A stretch of DNA of 64,000 bases from Laguncularia racemosa (Eukaryota; Streptophyta; Magnoliopsida; Myrtales; Combretaceae), in assembly GCA_037954665.1 (NCBI GenBank), contig JBBMOL010000250.1:248001-312000 (forward strand). Reading direction: 5' to 3'. This document shows positions 48,401 through 61,894 of this stretch, piece after piece (the stretch's first letter is position 1; each line of letters opens with the position of its first letter). The position numbers and the translations under genes are program-made. The notes below the pieces were generated by a model, which saw only the letters and a program-made list of their open reading frames with translations, ran no database searches and had not been told where the DNA came from.

Positions 48401-50280
48401 CATATAGGATATAACCCTTCCCTTGAACTTAAAATCGAATTCAACATATTATAGCGCCTCATAACTTAAGACGAGTATAGCCCACCCCATGTCCCCACTA
48501 AGTGAAGACACACAAAGGTTTAGACTCTGCTAATTTTCACATTCACATTCAGATATTTATAACAATTAATAAAAGCATTCTCCATAAAAAGAGATGGAAA
48601 AGAACATCCATCCTCAATAAATAAACCATATCTAATCTTCTCCAATCAATACAGTAAAAGTATTTTGAAACTTAATTATAGCAATAGTCTCTATCAATTA
48701 AACAAAATCACGCAATATCCCACTTTCTCTTCAACTGGCTACTACTCATCATAATATACGTATTCTACATTCTCCTCAGAATTTGGATTCGTCTCCACTA
48801 CAATATTGTCATACCCTATGACTTCTCCTGTGGTACTTACAACTAAAAATGGTCCCACAAGGAGTGAGCTAACAACTAGTATAATGTATACCTACACACA
48901 CATATGCGTGTCATGCCAGAAACACTAACACTAACATAATGCAACATAATATCCACTCACAATTTAATTATCTCTCACATCATTTAATCTAACACATAAT
49001 TCTCATCATCATAATAACATGCAACTTTACACACACATATATGACAAAGGGCACTCTCCTTTGCCCATGAGTCTAATCCATACATAGATAATATATATAC
49101 GATAGTGAGTACTCCCCACAATCCATGAGTCCTTTCACATGTACACGACTCCACTAAGGATAACATCACATATCGATTATCGAGATACTATCCTGAGAAC
49201 ATTGACACTCACTAAGTTTCTTAGACCCAATTAAGCACAATCACACACACAACCAAACTTACTCATTAATCAATATTAGTTTAATCCACATCACATTTCT
49301 AACTTAACACGCACAAGCAATAACCACAATATACATGTACCTGATAAGCAGTAGTTGATCTCTTCACTCTTCTATAGTCTCTCAATCCTCAAACTTATTC
49401 ACATTCACAATTACGTACACTTAGGATTACAAGTGAACGAAATATAATGGAGTAATGAGTGTCTCGGATCAACACAGCTATGTAAAGGAACACGAGGCAG
49501 AACACAGTCGTTCTAGTAATCGTATATCTTTTTATGTATCGCTATCGATTCAACACGCTGAAGTACATGGTCATGTTTTTGGCCATGTAATTCAGTACGG
49601 TTAGGTATATGGTTATGTACCTTTCAGTGAATTTGTGCAATTTACCACACCTAAGTACATGGGTGCGTTGGGTACCGTGTACCTTTTCATACACATTCAT
49701 GTTTTAGCACAAACAGATACACGAGTGTGTACTTGATCATGTAGGGGACTGTTCCTTTGTGAATTCCCCCTTTTCCAATTCTTCAATTTTCCTCAATTAA
49801 TTTCTTATGAATCTAAGCTTAATTGATCAATTTAATTTACTAATTCTAATACTTTACAAGGATTTATGGACTTACTTGATTTGAATTGCTATTAAGATCT
49901 TTGAATTGCCCGTTCCGTCTTGCTCCTTATCTCAATCTCTATACACACATCATCAAATTGTTTTAGATCAATGAATCTATAATCCCAGTCATATAATTTG
50001 ATGATTGAAACCCTTACTTGCTAGTAAAAGGTTGATTTCTATTGCTCTCCCATTAGATTCCCGTTAGGTCATTCTATAGGTTTTTAAGAGGGTTATGTAC
50101 TTGTAAATGTGTGAAAGTGAAAAGAGAAAGAACATTAGGTCAAATGAGGGCTTAAATACCTCAACTTTGAAATAACCAAACTGCCCCCATCTCGATATGT
50201 TATTTACCCTCTTATCCTTGGTTAAATTATAATAATTATATATATATGTATATATATATATAATTTCAAGTATTTACACA
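48401..50280. repeat. Decayed LTR-like interspersed repeat
   Basis: AC-rich text at 48900-49320 resembles 8480-8720 in wording. A block with degenerate GTACATGG/CCATGTAC palindromes at 49555-49740 resembles 9040-9110. A (TA)n tract lies at about 50237-50262. No open frame or clear ends are seen; an old retroelement is inferred. Confidence 0.35.
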
Positions 50281-52583
50281 TATACCATCAATACCTAAGA
50301 CTTCTAAACTTCCATATAGATCTCTTAAGTAAGTTCAAGGTGTTTACAGTGTACTCCTAGAATATACAGTAACATAAAATGATAGGTGAGACCCTTTAAT
50401 GGGCTCCATCAAGTGCATGATAACCTCTAAGTCATTTAGTTTGCAAATGGTCGAGCAAGACTCTTTAAATGATTACTTCTCATGAGTCACATAATAATGA
50501 TGGCCTTCAAACTATCCAAGACTTCGTACAATGCATGTTAAGTTTTAACTTAAGTCGGGTCATTAGTTAGTTCATTTATATGTGATCATTCAAGGTATTT
50601 CAAATATTCAATCATTTCATAAAGCGTAGCAAAACACAAAGAAGTTACAACCTAACAAATAATCAAGTTAATCATCTATACAATTAGGAATCATAAAAAT
50701 ACACAAATATCTGATCAATTCAACTCATTAACAAGTTTAGTCCCTTAACTAGATGAACTATAGGTTTGTGGAGAGGAATGAAGAGTGAATTTTCAAAGAG
50801 GACATTATATCCTTATGGGTTTAAGATCAAAGGGATAGTTAAAAGGAATAGTAAGTTGTGTCAACTACTTTCCATATGGCCTATTAAGAAAGGCCATGGA
50901 TTTAAGTTTCACTAACATTTCTTAAGTTATTAGAGCTTGTTTAAGTATTGAGTTGGTTTGCATAATATGGTTGTTGGAAATGGAGACATAATGTAGGTAA
51001 CATTAGTGATTTCAGTTTAATTGGGTTGAGTATCAATGTGTTAAATTACTTAATAGGGTGCTATACAAGGGTTAAGATTGCACCAATGAAGATTAGAAGG
51101 GGAAACTTGGCTCAAAACCCTACTAACAAATAAGTGAGCCTGCACTCTTTGGTTAGAGGGTAGTTTTCTTCTAAGGGTCATAAGTTACATTATAAGGCAT
51201 TTAGATGGTAAGGCAGATTACATAGGGAATTGAACGATAATTATGGAGGCATTCGCTTGATAATCTTCATCGACCTCTTGTAACTAACTAAACATTACAA
51301 AACTTCCATGAATCTCATTTAAACTTCTTGCCCACCTTATAACGTTACAAAGCTTTAAATAACATCATAATACACTAAATTCATCAAAGAAACAACAATC
51401 AAAAGGATACAACATAGTAATTTATCGAATTTCTCACTCACATTTGTTGCAATTTTAATACTCAAAATAATCCTCTTGTTGCTACAAAAGATTGAAATTC
51501 TCACACAGAATCAATGGATAGCAAGATTATTAATGTATCTAGTTGCTAAATGTATAGAAACTTTACCAACATTGTGTTTTACGTATAGTTTTCAATGAAA
51601 ACTTTGATAGTTAACTATTCCACTTCTTTTTTGAATTGTTTGAAACTAAAATCAAACCTTTACCTATCAAACTTGGTATGATTTTGAAGTATTCATTATA
51701 GGGATTCCAATGCAACTTATGGTTTTTTACTTGGTTGAGATTTGGAGTTATGGTGATTGGAGTGAAGGAAGGATAGGGTAAGTGAGAGAGAGGTATATGT
51801 ACTATGACAAGATGAGATCCAAGAGGGAAAATGGTAGGGAGAGGGGCTCAATTAACTTTCATAAGAAGGTAATCAAAGTTGGTTAGTAATTATTTGATAT
51901 CTGATTCAGCTAACACGTATAGCTATGGTTTTTTAACTACTCAACATATAATATTTTTAAACGAAAATTTACCTCTAACTTTATTATAATCAAATGAATA
52001 TAATTATATACTTAAAATCTTTAGTTTATTATTTTAATCCATAGTTTTATTTCCTCTTGTTTATGGTTTCTTCTAGTTTTTTGGTCTAAAAATTTACTAT
52101 TGTTTATCATCAGAATTTTATTATATTTAAATTGTTGAGTTGACATTATTTATCATCAAAATTTTCACAATTTCACAATCCATATGCAGTATTTTTAAGC
52201 ATTCTCATTTGATTAGGAGAGTGCATCCATACCATACAATTGGATGCCTATATTACCTTTTGTATTTGTGACTGTGAATTATGAACAAAATAAAGATTTA
52301 TTGTTGATTAGGTACTATTTGCTCATAATTGAAGTAAATAAAATAGAACATGTTTGGAATGGTAATCAAATGTACTATTACTAAGAAATCAATTATATAC
52401 ATACTATCTTCTTATAGCGTACTTAGTCACATAAATGTTTATAAAGAGGACACTAACTTTTAGATCAATTCACTATATAATTTACATCATTCTTAGTGGT
52501 TGAAGGGATGGATATTTAAATCATATCAATGGGTGCATAAAGTAAATGTGGGTAGGGGGCTTCGAGCTTCTAGTTAATACAAT
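50281..52583. other. Intergenic region, nothing recognised
   Basis: AT-rich, no extended open frame, no bounded repeat found by eye. Confidence 0.5.
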
Positions 52584-52878
52584 TAAGGGTGAGAAAAAAA
52601 TCGACTAAACCAAACCAAATTAAATAAAAAATAAGATTTTTTTTTTCAATTTGGTTCTAAAAATTTCCAAACCAAATCAAATAAAAAACTTATAGTTGGT
52701 TTTGAAAAGATAAACCAAACAAAATTGTTTTAAAAAAAAAAGAAATAAGGAAAGAAAAAAAAAAGAAACATAACAATATTTTATTTGTAACTAAAAAAAA
52801 ATCTATGATATAACATTTAAAAGAAATTTCAACTTATATTTATTGAAATATATATGTATTTAACTTTTATTACAGTAA

Positions 52879-52926
<48 letters not shown>

Positions 52927-53481
52927 GATTTGAAATTTATACTATATGCTAATTTTATGAATAAAATTAATTATCAATATAAATTTAAAATTTCTTAGTC
53001 ACATGAATATATATTTCATCAATCTCTTATATGATATCCATACTTATTGAAATAGATCATCTAAATTTACTTTCTCTAAATTTTCTTAAATTTACAAATT
53101 AATGGTTGATTAGTACTAATGATTTTTTTTTCATGACGTGATTATGATGTCATCTTTTCTTATTACAATATCAAATATTGATTATATGCACCGACATCTT
53201 AAAGGGGTAGATTTCGGAAAATAGCTCTAGAGGATCCAAATACAATGAATTTAGTACTTTTTATATGAGATTACCTATTATGTAAATATGCTTTCCAAGA
53301 TTATAAATATGATTCAATTCTCAAATCAAATCAAATCAAACCAAATCAAAGTTTATGACTTAGAAAAATCCAAATTGTTCGTTTTGACTCAAAGTTAAAA
53401 AAGAAAAGAAAAGAAAAAAGCAGTATAAATCTTTATGGATTAATTTAGTTTGGAAGAAAGACCGAACTATACCCACCTCTA
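52584..53481. mobile_element. hAT-type MITE
   Basis: The ends are TAAGGGTGAGAAAAAAATCG and, inverted, TAGAGGTGGGTATAGTTCGG. Flanks AATACAAT (52576-52583) and AATACATC (53482-53489) match at 6 of 8. Subterminal AAACCAAACCAAATT and TTTGGTT text are present. It contains a 43-base (TA)n tract at 52880-52922 and has no coding capacity. Confidence 0.65.
52880..52922. repeat. (TA)n microsatellite
   Basis: About 21 uninterrupted TA units inside the MITE; the longest perfect TA tract seen in the window. Confidence 0.95.
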
Positions 53482-53489
53482 AATACATC

Positions 53490-54228
53490 ACACCATATTT
53501 TATCATCATCAATCACTCCTCTATATAAATAAGCATAAATAAAGTCATGATGTGTGACTTTAATTTCATATATTGTTGCATGGAATATTAGGCTTTGTCG
53601 CGGTTAAACAAAATCTTGTATGAGACTATAATTAATAAGATTATTAAGGGATAATGCAATATAAAGAATAAAAATGAAATTATGGTTCTTTTATATTAGA
53701 GAGTGGAACTTATGGTTGCTCAGCTGAGATAAAGGATGGCTTTAGGCCATCATGTAAGACTATAAGCTAATGATCATAGACGTTATCCCTTAGATCAAGC
53801 CAAATCAATTGGATTATAATAACATGGCCATTTAATGGCCAAAGTAGAACATCACAAATGAAGATATCTAGCTATGCAGTAATCAAATACAGTGGTTATA
53901 GGTTCACTAACCATTTTTATGATATTGGATAAACAATAATTGTTTAGTAGGTGGTTACCTTGCTATAAGCCTATGATACTATATTCATTTAAGAGAAGTT
54001 TTAAAAGGATTCTAAACAAATTATACATAAATCAAAACAAATTATTTGCATAATAAATATTTTAAGTAGGATGAGTTTCGAGTTTTAAAGTGGAAGGAAA
54101 ATAATATGAGGTAGAAAAGATGGATTGCATTAGTTACTAGCTTAAGATGATTGATCCTAACCTTACATGCCAAGCTATGCATGATGCCCTATTGGTAATT
54201 TCCAATATGTGCAACCTTAAGGAAAATA
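53490..54228. other. Spacer between two MITEs
   Basis: No gene or repeat recognised. Confidence 0.5.
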
Positions 54229-54236
54229 ATAATGAT

Positions 54237-55059
54237 TAAGGGTGAGCGGGTAATTCTGTTTTACAAAGTATCTATCCATATTTTGCACAATCGATTAGAT
54301 TTCGAGTGAATATTAAAGGTAACAAGATAGGTTTTGAGTATAAATTTTCTTAAACTTGCTCTTATAAAGTAAGGTATGGGTATGAGATTTTCTTATCGGT
54401 ACTCATTTTGGAACCTATACTTTAAAGTATAGGATACAAGATACCATGTACTTATCATATAAAATATTATTAAATAACATTAATAAATGAATAGTAAATG
54501 ACAATATTATAATTATTTTAATAATAAATGTTTAAGTAAAAAGAAAAAAAAAAGAGTCTAAATCCATAAGTTAATAACTTTAAATGGTTAAACCTAATGT
54601 TACCTCTCTTTCTTTTCCTTATTCTTCTCTATCTTCCTCTTTAACTTTAAGTTTATATTCTTTTGCTTTATTTTTTTCCCATTTATTAAGTCATAAGATT
54701 GAAAAACTTGAAATAATTAAGGTTGAAAAATTACTTGTTTCCCTTAATTTCACATATTTTGTTACGAGTTTTGTAAATTTTGCATATGAACTTATAATAT
54801 TACATTTTTAATATTATACAAACTTAAAATTTATAGAAAGAAAGGTAAAATTTATAAGTTTTACAAGGTATCCTATACTTTATAGGTTTTACAAGACCAT
54901 ATACCTTATAAGTTTTACATGATACATCATACATGTATATAGTGGTTTTAAGGTGTTATAGGGTAGGTTTCAGTTTTAAAATTTGGGAACTCGTATCATA
55001 CAAGGTAAGGTATAAGTAGTGCCTTATATCACACTCATCCTATAACCCCTCACCCCTTA
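54237..55059. mobile_element. hAT-type MITE
   Basis: The ends are TAAGGGTGAGCGGGTA and, inverted, TAAGGGGTGAGGGGTTAT. Flanks ATAATGAT (54229-54236) and ATATTGAT (55060-55067) match at 7 of 8. The interior has several copies of a TATAGGTTTTACAAG-like unit (about 54850-54930). The 75-codon frame at 54584-54811 is low complexity and not a gene. Confidence 0.8.
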
Positions 55060-55129
55060 ATATTGATATCTTTTATAAATGGTCATAAGACGATTTTGAG
55101 TAGATTTATGCATTATTACTATTACTCTA

Positions 55130-56757
55130 TGATGGGTGTCGAATCCAACAAAAATAAAAACCTACTCCTAGACAATTATATGATTTGCATATAGTGGTGA
55201 GTAGGGTCGAATCTACAGGGATTGGTTAAATATATTTCTATTAAAAGAGAATAAAGAGGAAAAGAAAAATGGGTGGTTTTGTTTGTGAATCAAATAATGT
55301 TGAAACAAGATAATAAAATCGAATATTGATAAAAAGCCTAGCCAAAGGAATCAAGATAGTTTAATTCTAGGAATTGATCATCGATGCAAATGTTTTCTAT
55401 TCTTATTTCAAGATAAATTGGTTATGGTTATTAACAAGCTCTAACAACCTATCTTTCCATACTTCCTCGATAATCAAGAGAAGCTCTTTGATTATTTCTC
55501 TTATCGATTAGACAACCTTAGACAAGTGCTTAGGATTTAATCTAGCTATAGCATTAAAAACTAGAGAGACCACCAATTCATGCCAGTAAATTATAAGATA
55601 ACCTATTTAAACATGATCATACACCTCCATAACATGAATTCGATCATCTATTTTATAACCAAACATGTTATTGTGTCACTGAGACTAGAACAATCAAACA
55701 ATTACGGATTTGACGTGCTAGTTGACAATATATTAACTTGCTAATTGAATAGAAGAGCTCTAATTCATACCAATCAACAAAGATAATAATGACAAAACAT
55801 TCAGAAGATATATGAATATCCGAAAACAAAGAATAGCATAAAGACAAATCAATTAGATCTCACAATTCGTTGAGAATTAAACATCTATGACCCTTTGGCT
55901 AGAAAAGTAGCTTAGCTACTCATGTTCATCAACAAAACGAAAATAAAAAGTAGAAACATCATGAACCCGGTTGCCTGCTCTGCCTCCAAGATGATCCAAG
56001 GTTCTTCAAGATCCAAAAAAATCTCCTAACCCTCTAGGGTTAGTTCTATTTATATTGTTAAAGGAATGGCAGGTGATATTTTGCTAGCAAGATACGAAAA
56101 TATCTTTCCTTTTTCCAAGTAGATTTCGAGAAGTGAATATTCGTCCGCCTGGCATGGCTTACACCACGGCTAGATTTCCAACCGTGCCTTCCTCTGTGCA
56201 TAATCTACAAGTCTTCATCCGTGTCCAGTGTGTACCACGGCCTACACCATGGCTAGATTTCCAACCGTGCCTTCCTCTGTCAATGTTCCACAATTTCTTC
56301 TCCTTGGCACGTCTAGCTTCCACCACGGCTTCAAGCACGGTTTCCACCACGGCCAGATCACGAGCTGTGTCTCTTTCTGTTGAAAGTCCACATTTCCGCC
56401 TTCTTGTGTAGTGTGTAACACGGTTTGCACCATGGTCGTGCCTCAAACCGTGCTTCCTCCTAGGCAGATACACGGCCGTGTACTTCAACCATGTATCTTC
56501 CTGTTGATTCAAAACCAAGTACACGGCCGTGTACTTCAATTACCGCCTATGTACTTCCCTCCGGCGGTGTAAATCCTTGTCTTTGAACCAAGTTGTAGAT
56601 GACTTCTCTAATTTACTTGAATTGGCACCCTTGACTCCATTTAACCTGATTTATCACCATAATAGAATTAAATACCATTTCCTTATGATTTCTATAAAAT
56701 CAATAATAATTTAACACAATTTATACTATAAAGATTGAGTATAAAATGGCTCTATCA
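55130..56757 (-). mobile_element. Solo LTR, same family as 35724-37466, reverse orientation
   Basis: On the plus strand it starts TGATGGGTGTCG and ends GGCTCTATCA, flanked by identical CTCTA duplications (55125-55129 and 56758-56762). It is 1628 bp. Shared text includes AGTAGCTTAGCTACTCATG near 55907. CACGGCCGTG palindromes occur at 56471-56480 and 56522-56531. The complementary TATA box is near 56046. Confidence 0.92.
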
Positions 56758-56762
56758 CTCTA

Positions 56763-58114
56763 TGATAACAAAAATTACTATAATTGGAACATGAAATTTG
56801 CAATACATTGTTGCACAATGTAATACCTTTTTCTTTTTTCACTTAAAATTGGGTAAAGTTAATTAAAAAATTGAAATTAATAAAAATACATCTTTAATAC
56901 CTTATAAAAGGTATGATAATGAATCTTTGAAGACATGAAAAATGTGGACACAAAAAATGAACATCGCCTAAAAACTTTGAATCTAATCTAAAATACAAAA
57001 ATTTTAAGAATAAAAGGAGAATGTAAATTGCATCCCAATGTATCTTAGAGCTAGATAGATCTACCAATATTGTCTACTATGGAATTTTTCTCCTACTATA
57101 ATTTTCCCATCAATTTGTGGAATCATGGCTACTTTTCATTCCTTACCCAATAAACATCGTCAATTTTCAAGTCTTTAGATGCTTAGGACATATTTATTTA
57201 GAGGGAACAAATATTCCATTTCTTCATATTTTGTATGGGTAAGTTATTATTGTAAGCACATAACATCTATTTCTTAAAGAACTCTTATTCCTCAAATCAC
57301 AATATTTCCCTAAAGGGCTCATTTACAAAATGAAATTGAGTGCATCATCTAAGCCAGCTTATACATCTATAAGGGTTTAAATGATATCTATTAAAATAAA
57401 ATTTGTGATATTTATGTAAAGTTTAATTTAAGGGAGATTTTGGTTGATTTGTACTTTGTTTATGTTGAATTAATTAAATGAAGATTTTTGTTCCTTTATA
57501 GTTTCTCTAAAGCTTATATCTATATATTTAATTTTGACTATGATGATCACACTTATTTAGATTATTTAGGTGCATTTTTGTTTAACGTAAAAAAATTATA
57601 TAAATTAGTTTATGGGTCTATAAATAGATTAATGTATTAGACTAACTAATGGTTAAAATGAGAAGCGTGTAGGTTTAAGTCATTTATTTGAGCATTAGTT
57701 TATGGGTCTATAAATAGATTAATGTATTAGACTAACAAATGATTAAAACGAGAAGCATGTAGGTTTAAGCCATTTATTTGAGCATACTATGTTATAGCTT
57801 ATGGTTAAGTTTTTAAACATGAGCCCATTTATAATAACCTATAGAAGACAACCGATGATCACTAATTGTAGACCCCATTTCCTCCCTTAACCTAAACTAT
57901 TTATTAGTGTAATTTTTTTTCTCCAAATTATCCCTTATTGAAACATTACAATAATTTTACCATCCTATGACCACACCATAATCACCATTACATCACCATT
58001 GTACAAGTCCACTATTCTATCACCCCAAAACAATTTCCATTAACATTTTAATTGCCACCATCATAATCTAATCGCCACCATTGTTGAGCCAACACCTTTA
58101 ACACTATTACATTA
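56763..58114. other. Spacer with a two-copy 90-bp tandem repeat
   Basis: 57604-57693 and 57694-57783 are adjacent near-identical copies starting ATTAGTTTATGGGTC. Short possible Ty1/copia gag text (NKNYYNWNMKFAI near 56770) is too brief and degenerate to call. Confidence 0.6.
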
Positions 58115-58697
58115 TGATAAGTGTCAAAAGACCCTTAATTCTAATGCTTATTAGTTATAATTTTTTATGAATTTTATGTGATTTGTGAAGAAAATGGTAC
58201 TTATATGATTAAATTTTAATTTCAGGTGTCAATGGGGACAAAAGAAAGGGTTTAAGGATGATATGAGCAAAGGCGAGGTGAAATTTGGCAAAAAATAAAG
58301 AAAATTGATTTTTAGTTTAGCACAACACATGTAGACACTAATGCTGGATGAAAAGAATGACCAGTAGTTATACTAAAGTATGCCCTAGGTTCAGCATAGC
58401 TCGTGCTGATGTTAGTAACGAGAATTCTTCTCAGCCCTACCTTGAGCACGACCATGCTGAACTGGGCAGTGAAGATAACATGTTTTGAAGTTAACATAGC
58501 CTCGAGCATAGCCGTGCTGATGCCGGTACTGGACCCTGTTTCCACAGAACTATAAATAGATGCCTCGTTTTATTTTAAAAGGGGATTTTTTTCTTCTGGC
58601 TTCATTCTAAAAACCCTAGGAGAGCATTATTATGAACTTCAAGAGGAGAATTGTCCGAACATCATTGGAGATAACAAAATAACACAGGGGATTACGC
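58115..58697 (+). mobile_element. Athila-like element: 5' LTR, truncated
   Basis: It begins TGATAAGTGTC and matches 61895-62490 throughout in the same orientation. U3 carries GCACGACCATGC- and CATAGCCGTGC-type palindromes (about 58325-58530), with TATAAATA at 58551-58558. Homology to the 3' copy stops at about 58697, where reverse-transcriptase-associated sequence soon follows, so the LTR's end, the primer-binding site, gag and protease are all deleted. Confidence 0.8.
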
Positions 58698-58719
58698 TAC
58701 TTATTGAGCAGCTTGATGC

Positions 58720-59583
58720 TTCAAAAGTTGCTACACCTCAGTATGGGTTTGAAAAGTTAAGAACATAAAATGAGGTGAGACTTAAAACTTCTATAGAAGA
58801 GCTGTCAATGTTGGAATTGAAACAATAACCAGAGTATTTGGAATATGCTTTCCTTATAGAAGACTCCAGCCTGTCGATTATTATAGCCTCAGATTTATCT
58901 CAAGAGCAGAAAGGCCAATTACTCACGGTCCTGAGAGCACACAAGCGAGCCATCACTTGGAAAATATCTAATATAAAAGGTATCAACCCCTCCTTCTATG
59001 CTCACAAAATTTTATTAGAAGAAGGATTTAAGCCTGTAGTGCAACCATAGAGACAACTAAATCCTAATATGAAGGAGGTGGTTAAGAAGGAGGTGATCAA
59101 ACTTCTTGACGCTGGACTTATTTACCCCATATCTGATAGTGGTTGGGTTAGTCCAACACAAGTGGTGTCGAAGAAGGGAGGGATTACTGTTGTCCCTAAT
59201 GAAAAGAGTGAGCTCATTCCCATGCAGATCGTTACTGGGTAGCAGGTGTGCATCGACTATTGGAAACTGAATGATGCCACTTGAAAAGATCACTTTCCTC
59301 TCGCTTTCGTTGATTAAATGTTGGAAAGATTGGCTGGACACATGTATTATTGCTACTTGGATGGGATGTCCGGCTACTTTCAGATACCTATTGCTCTGGA
59401 GGACCAGGAGAAAACCACTTTCACATGCCCTTATGGCACATATGCCTACAGGAGGATGCTATTTGGGTTATGTAATGCATCGACTACATTTCAGCGGTGT
59501 ATGTTGGCCATATTTGAAGATCTAATGGAGAAAATCATGGAAGTCTTCAAGGAGGAATTGAATCTCCAACTGCCAAAGACTTA
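58720..59583 (+). pseudogene. Athila-like Ty3/gypsy reverse transcriptase, internally deleted
   Basis: The protein text is typical of the Athila clade: LEYAFL, then KGINPSFYAHKILLEEG, NPNMKEVVKKEVIKLLDAGL, YPISDSGWVSP, CIDYWKLNDAT, DHFPLAFVD, LERLAGH, YCYLDGMSGYFQI, TFTCPYGTYAYRRM and FGLCNASTTFQRCM. In-frame stops lie near 58827, 59048, 59240, 59281 and 59317. Just where the second catalytic aspartates (the xxDD box) should come, the text changes to EELNLQLPKT and stops at 59581-59583. The rest of RT, RNase H and integrase are absent. Confidence 0.9.
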
Positions 59584-61894
59584 GTTGAAGAACGTGAAGA
59601 GTGTCAAGTCAATGACATTAAACAAGTGAGCTTCTTGGAAGGCAACCCATGTCTAACTTAGGTACGTAGCATTCATTTTATTTTCTTTTTATTGTCACTA
59701 TCCTAAGTCTATTATTTTTAGAAATTTACAGATCTTAAGGGAAGTTTATGAGCTTATTTGGAGAGAGCGGGAGTAATTTCTAAGTGTGGGGAAGCGCCAA
59801 TGACAAGTAAGGAAGTTTGAATTTTAATCACTAAGTGCACCTGATAAGTCTTTCTCCATGTTCATTTACACTTTTAGAGGTGCACGATGATCACAGTTAT
59901 TGTCTATTGGCTTAGGCAAGTCTTAGTTTCCCTCTACGTGTCTTTCAAAGTCTGCACTATCTTGAGCACAACCAGTGCTCAAGACTATGCACAATCTAAA
60001 GAGGTTCTATGGATTTTTTGAAGTCAACATGGCCACGAGCATGGCCGTGCTGTAGCCAAGGCAGACTTGCCTTGTAAAACACCACCTTTTATGCTCCTTT
60101 TGAGGATCTGCATGGCCCTAAGCATGGTCGTGCAGCAGCCCGTGTTGAAAAAAAAAATCACACATATATACAATTTCTCTCTCTCCTCCTTCACTCTCTA
60201 AACCGTCCTCTAGATTCGTTAGGTGACTTCATTGGTTATCTAGACTAGGATAGTCTAACTTATCTTTTTACCCTTAATTTCTTTTCTTTTTTTTTTAAGA
60301 TGATGCAGCACAAACCTTGGGTTCCCAGCTATAATGATGACATGCCATTACTATTTTGCTTTATACTTGGCCTTGAACTCTATATACAACTGTCTACATA
60401 TAAAAACCGGGGAAGTTCTTAGTATCCTTTTTCTTTCAGTTATTTTTTGTTTTTGTTTTTTTCCTTTTCCCTTTTGTGTGCTTGATTTGGGAAGACATTG
60501 GGGACAATATCTTAAATAAGTGTGGGGAAGGGGTATATGGAAGGAAGAAATAAGAAATTTAGCTCCTGCTTTACTTGTGTTATCTATGCATTGTCTTATT
60601 AAATTTCCCTCATTTACAAGTTTGCAATTGAGTTTGAATGTTGATCTTGAATCATTAAAAGGCGAGATCCTTGAAACTGTGCTCATAAAAGTCAGTGATT
60701 CTGTATTCCTTACTCGCCTATTGTTAGACTTGGTATATTTAGTTGGAATTTCAGGATAAAATCTAAGTGGGTTAATCTTACTTGTTATTTAATTATTGAT
60801 TTTGGAGTTGTGAAATAAATAGAAGTCCTTATTTAAAGTTAAATGGTTGTATTTTTAAGCTTATTGGTTAATATATTTACTTTTCAAAAACTTGGAGAGT
60901 TCTTCTAACTTTTTGTGAAAGGTGCATATGAAATCTATCACTTAGTGATTCCTCTTAAGTAATCTCTTTGAAGATTAATTAATTAATGTGTTAATTGAGC
61001 AATAATGTGAAAAGCTTAGTTAGTATGAGCGGGCTTTGGTCCCTCAAAAGAGTGAAGTCTGACTTCGTTGGTAACTAGTCAATCAATTAAAGAAATAATA
61101 AGCCGCTACTCCAATGACTTGGATTCTCTAAGTTAAGAGTATCTTTATGAATCCCTAAAGTTAGGATAATGGAAGTTCGATGGGGTCCCTTTTAAAACCC
61201 GGTCACTTAAGGTCGTCTGGCTTGAGATTAGTTGACCGATGATATTATAATAACAAGATGGGATACAAAAACGACAAAGTTCAATAGGTCTTGTAACTCA
61301 AATAATTAAGTCCATAGGGACGCATTCAATTGAGGGAATAACGTTTGTTAACTTGGGTGATAAGCCCAGGATTATCGACTGAACATTCGTTACATGGGTT
61401 GCAAGATCTTAAATAACTAAAATTAATATATATATAAAGAGAAGAAGAAAGGTTGGAAAATTCTTTAGAGGTTTAACAAAAAGAGGAAGAAAATCCAGGG
61501 GAAGGATGGATGCCATATACTTTCACTTAAGGTTGCTGTGCTTAGAAGAGGTGGTTGAACGGCTTATATATTATCTAATAAGTGGTGAGATATGACTAAG
61601 GCACTTTTGCTTTGTTTGACTTTCTTTGTAACTTAGGAAGCATTTCTTAAATGGTAAGGGCAATAGTTTAACTTACTTGGATTAATTTGCAAACTCTGAT
61701 TTTTGTATGCCAGGTACACGTACAATCATGGTAGGTTTGAGTAGTAGGCACTAATGAATCACTAAGATTGAATTAAATAGAAGATTTTACTAGTGATTTA
61801 AAGTTTAACAATGAGTACAATTGGTGAGAGGAGATCTATTTTTTCGTTATTTTGTTTGCTTGAGGACAAGAAAACAGTTAAGTGTTGGGAAATT
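59584..61894 (+). mobile_element. Athila-like element: 3' internal non-coding region
   Basis: It starts with ATGACATTAAACAAGTGAGC and GAAGGCAACCCATGTC, wording typical just after pol in Athila/Tat elements, so a deletion joins RT to post-integrase sequence. AAGTGTGGGGAAG-like blocks recur near 59782, 60518 and 61880; the last, GTTGGGAAATT, abuts the 3' LTR as the polypurine-tract equivalent. A GGCCGTGC palindrome block lies at about 60030-60145. Short open frames (60334-60759) are not recognised. Confidence 0.65.

Noticed and set aside
56763..57300. Possible Ty1/copia gag or integrase scraps (NKNYYNWNMKF)
   Set aside because: Matches are very short, broken by many stops and not backed by LTRs or a second domain.
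58312..58545. Minus-strand frame of 77 codons, repeated at 62093-62338
   Set aside because: Antisense reading of the Athila-like LTR U3; both copies are simply the two LTRs.
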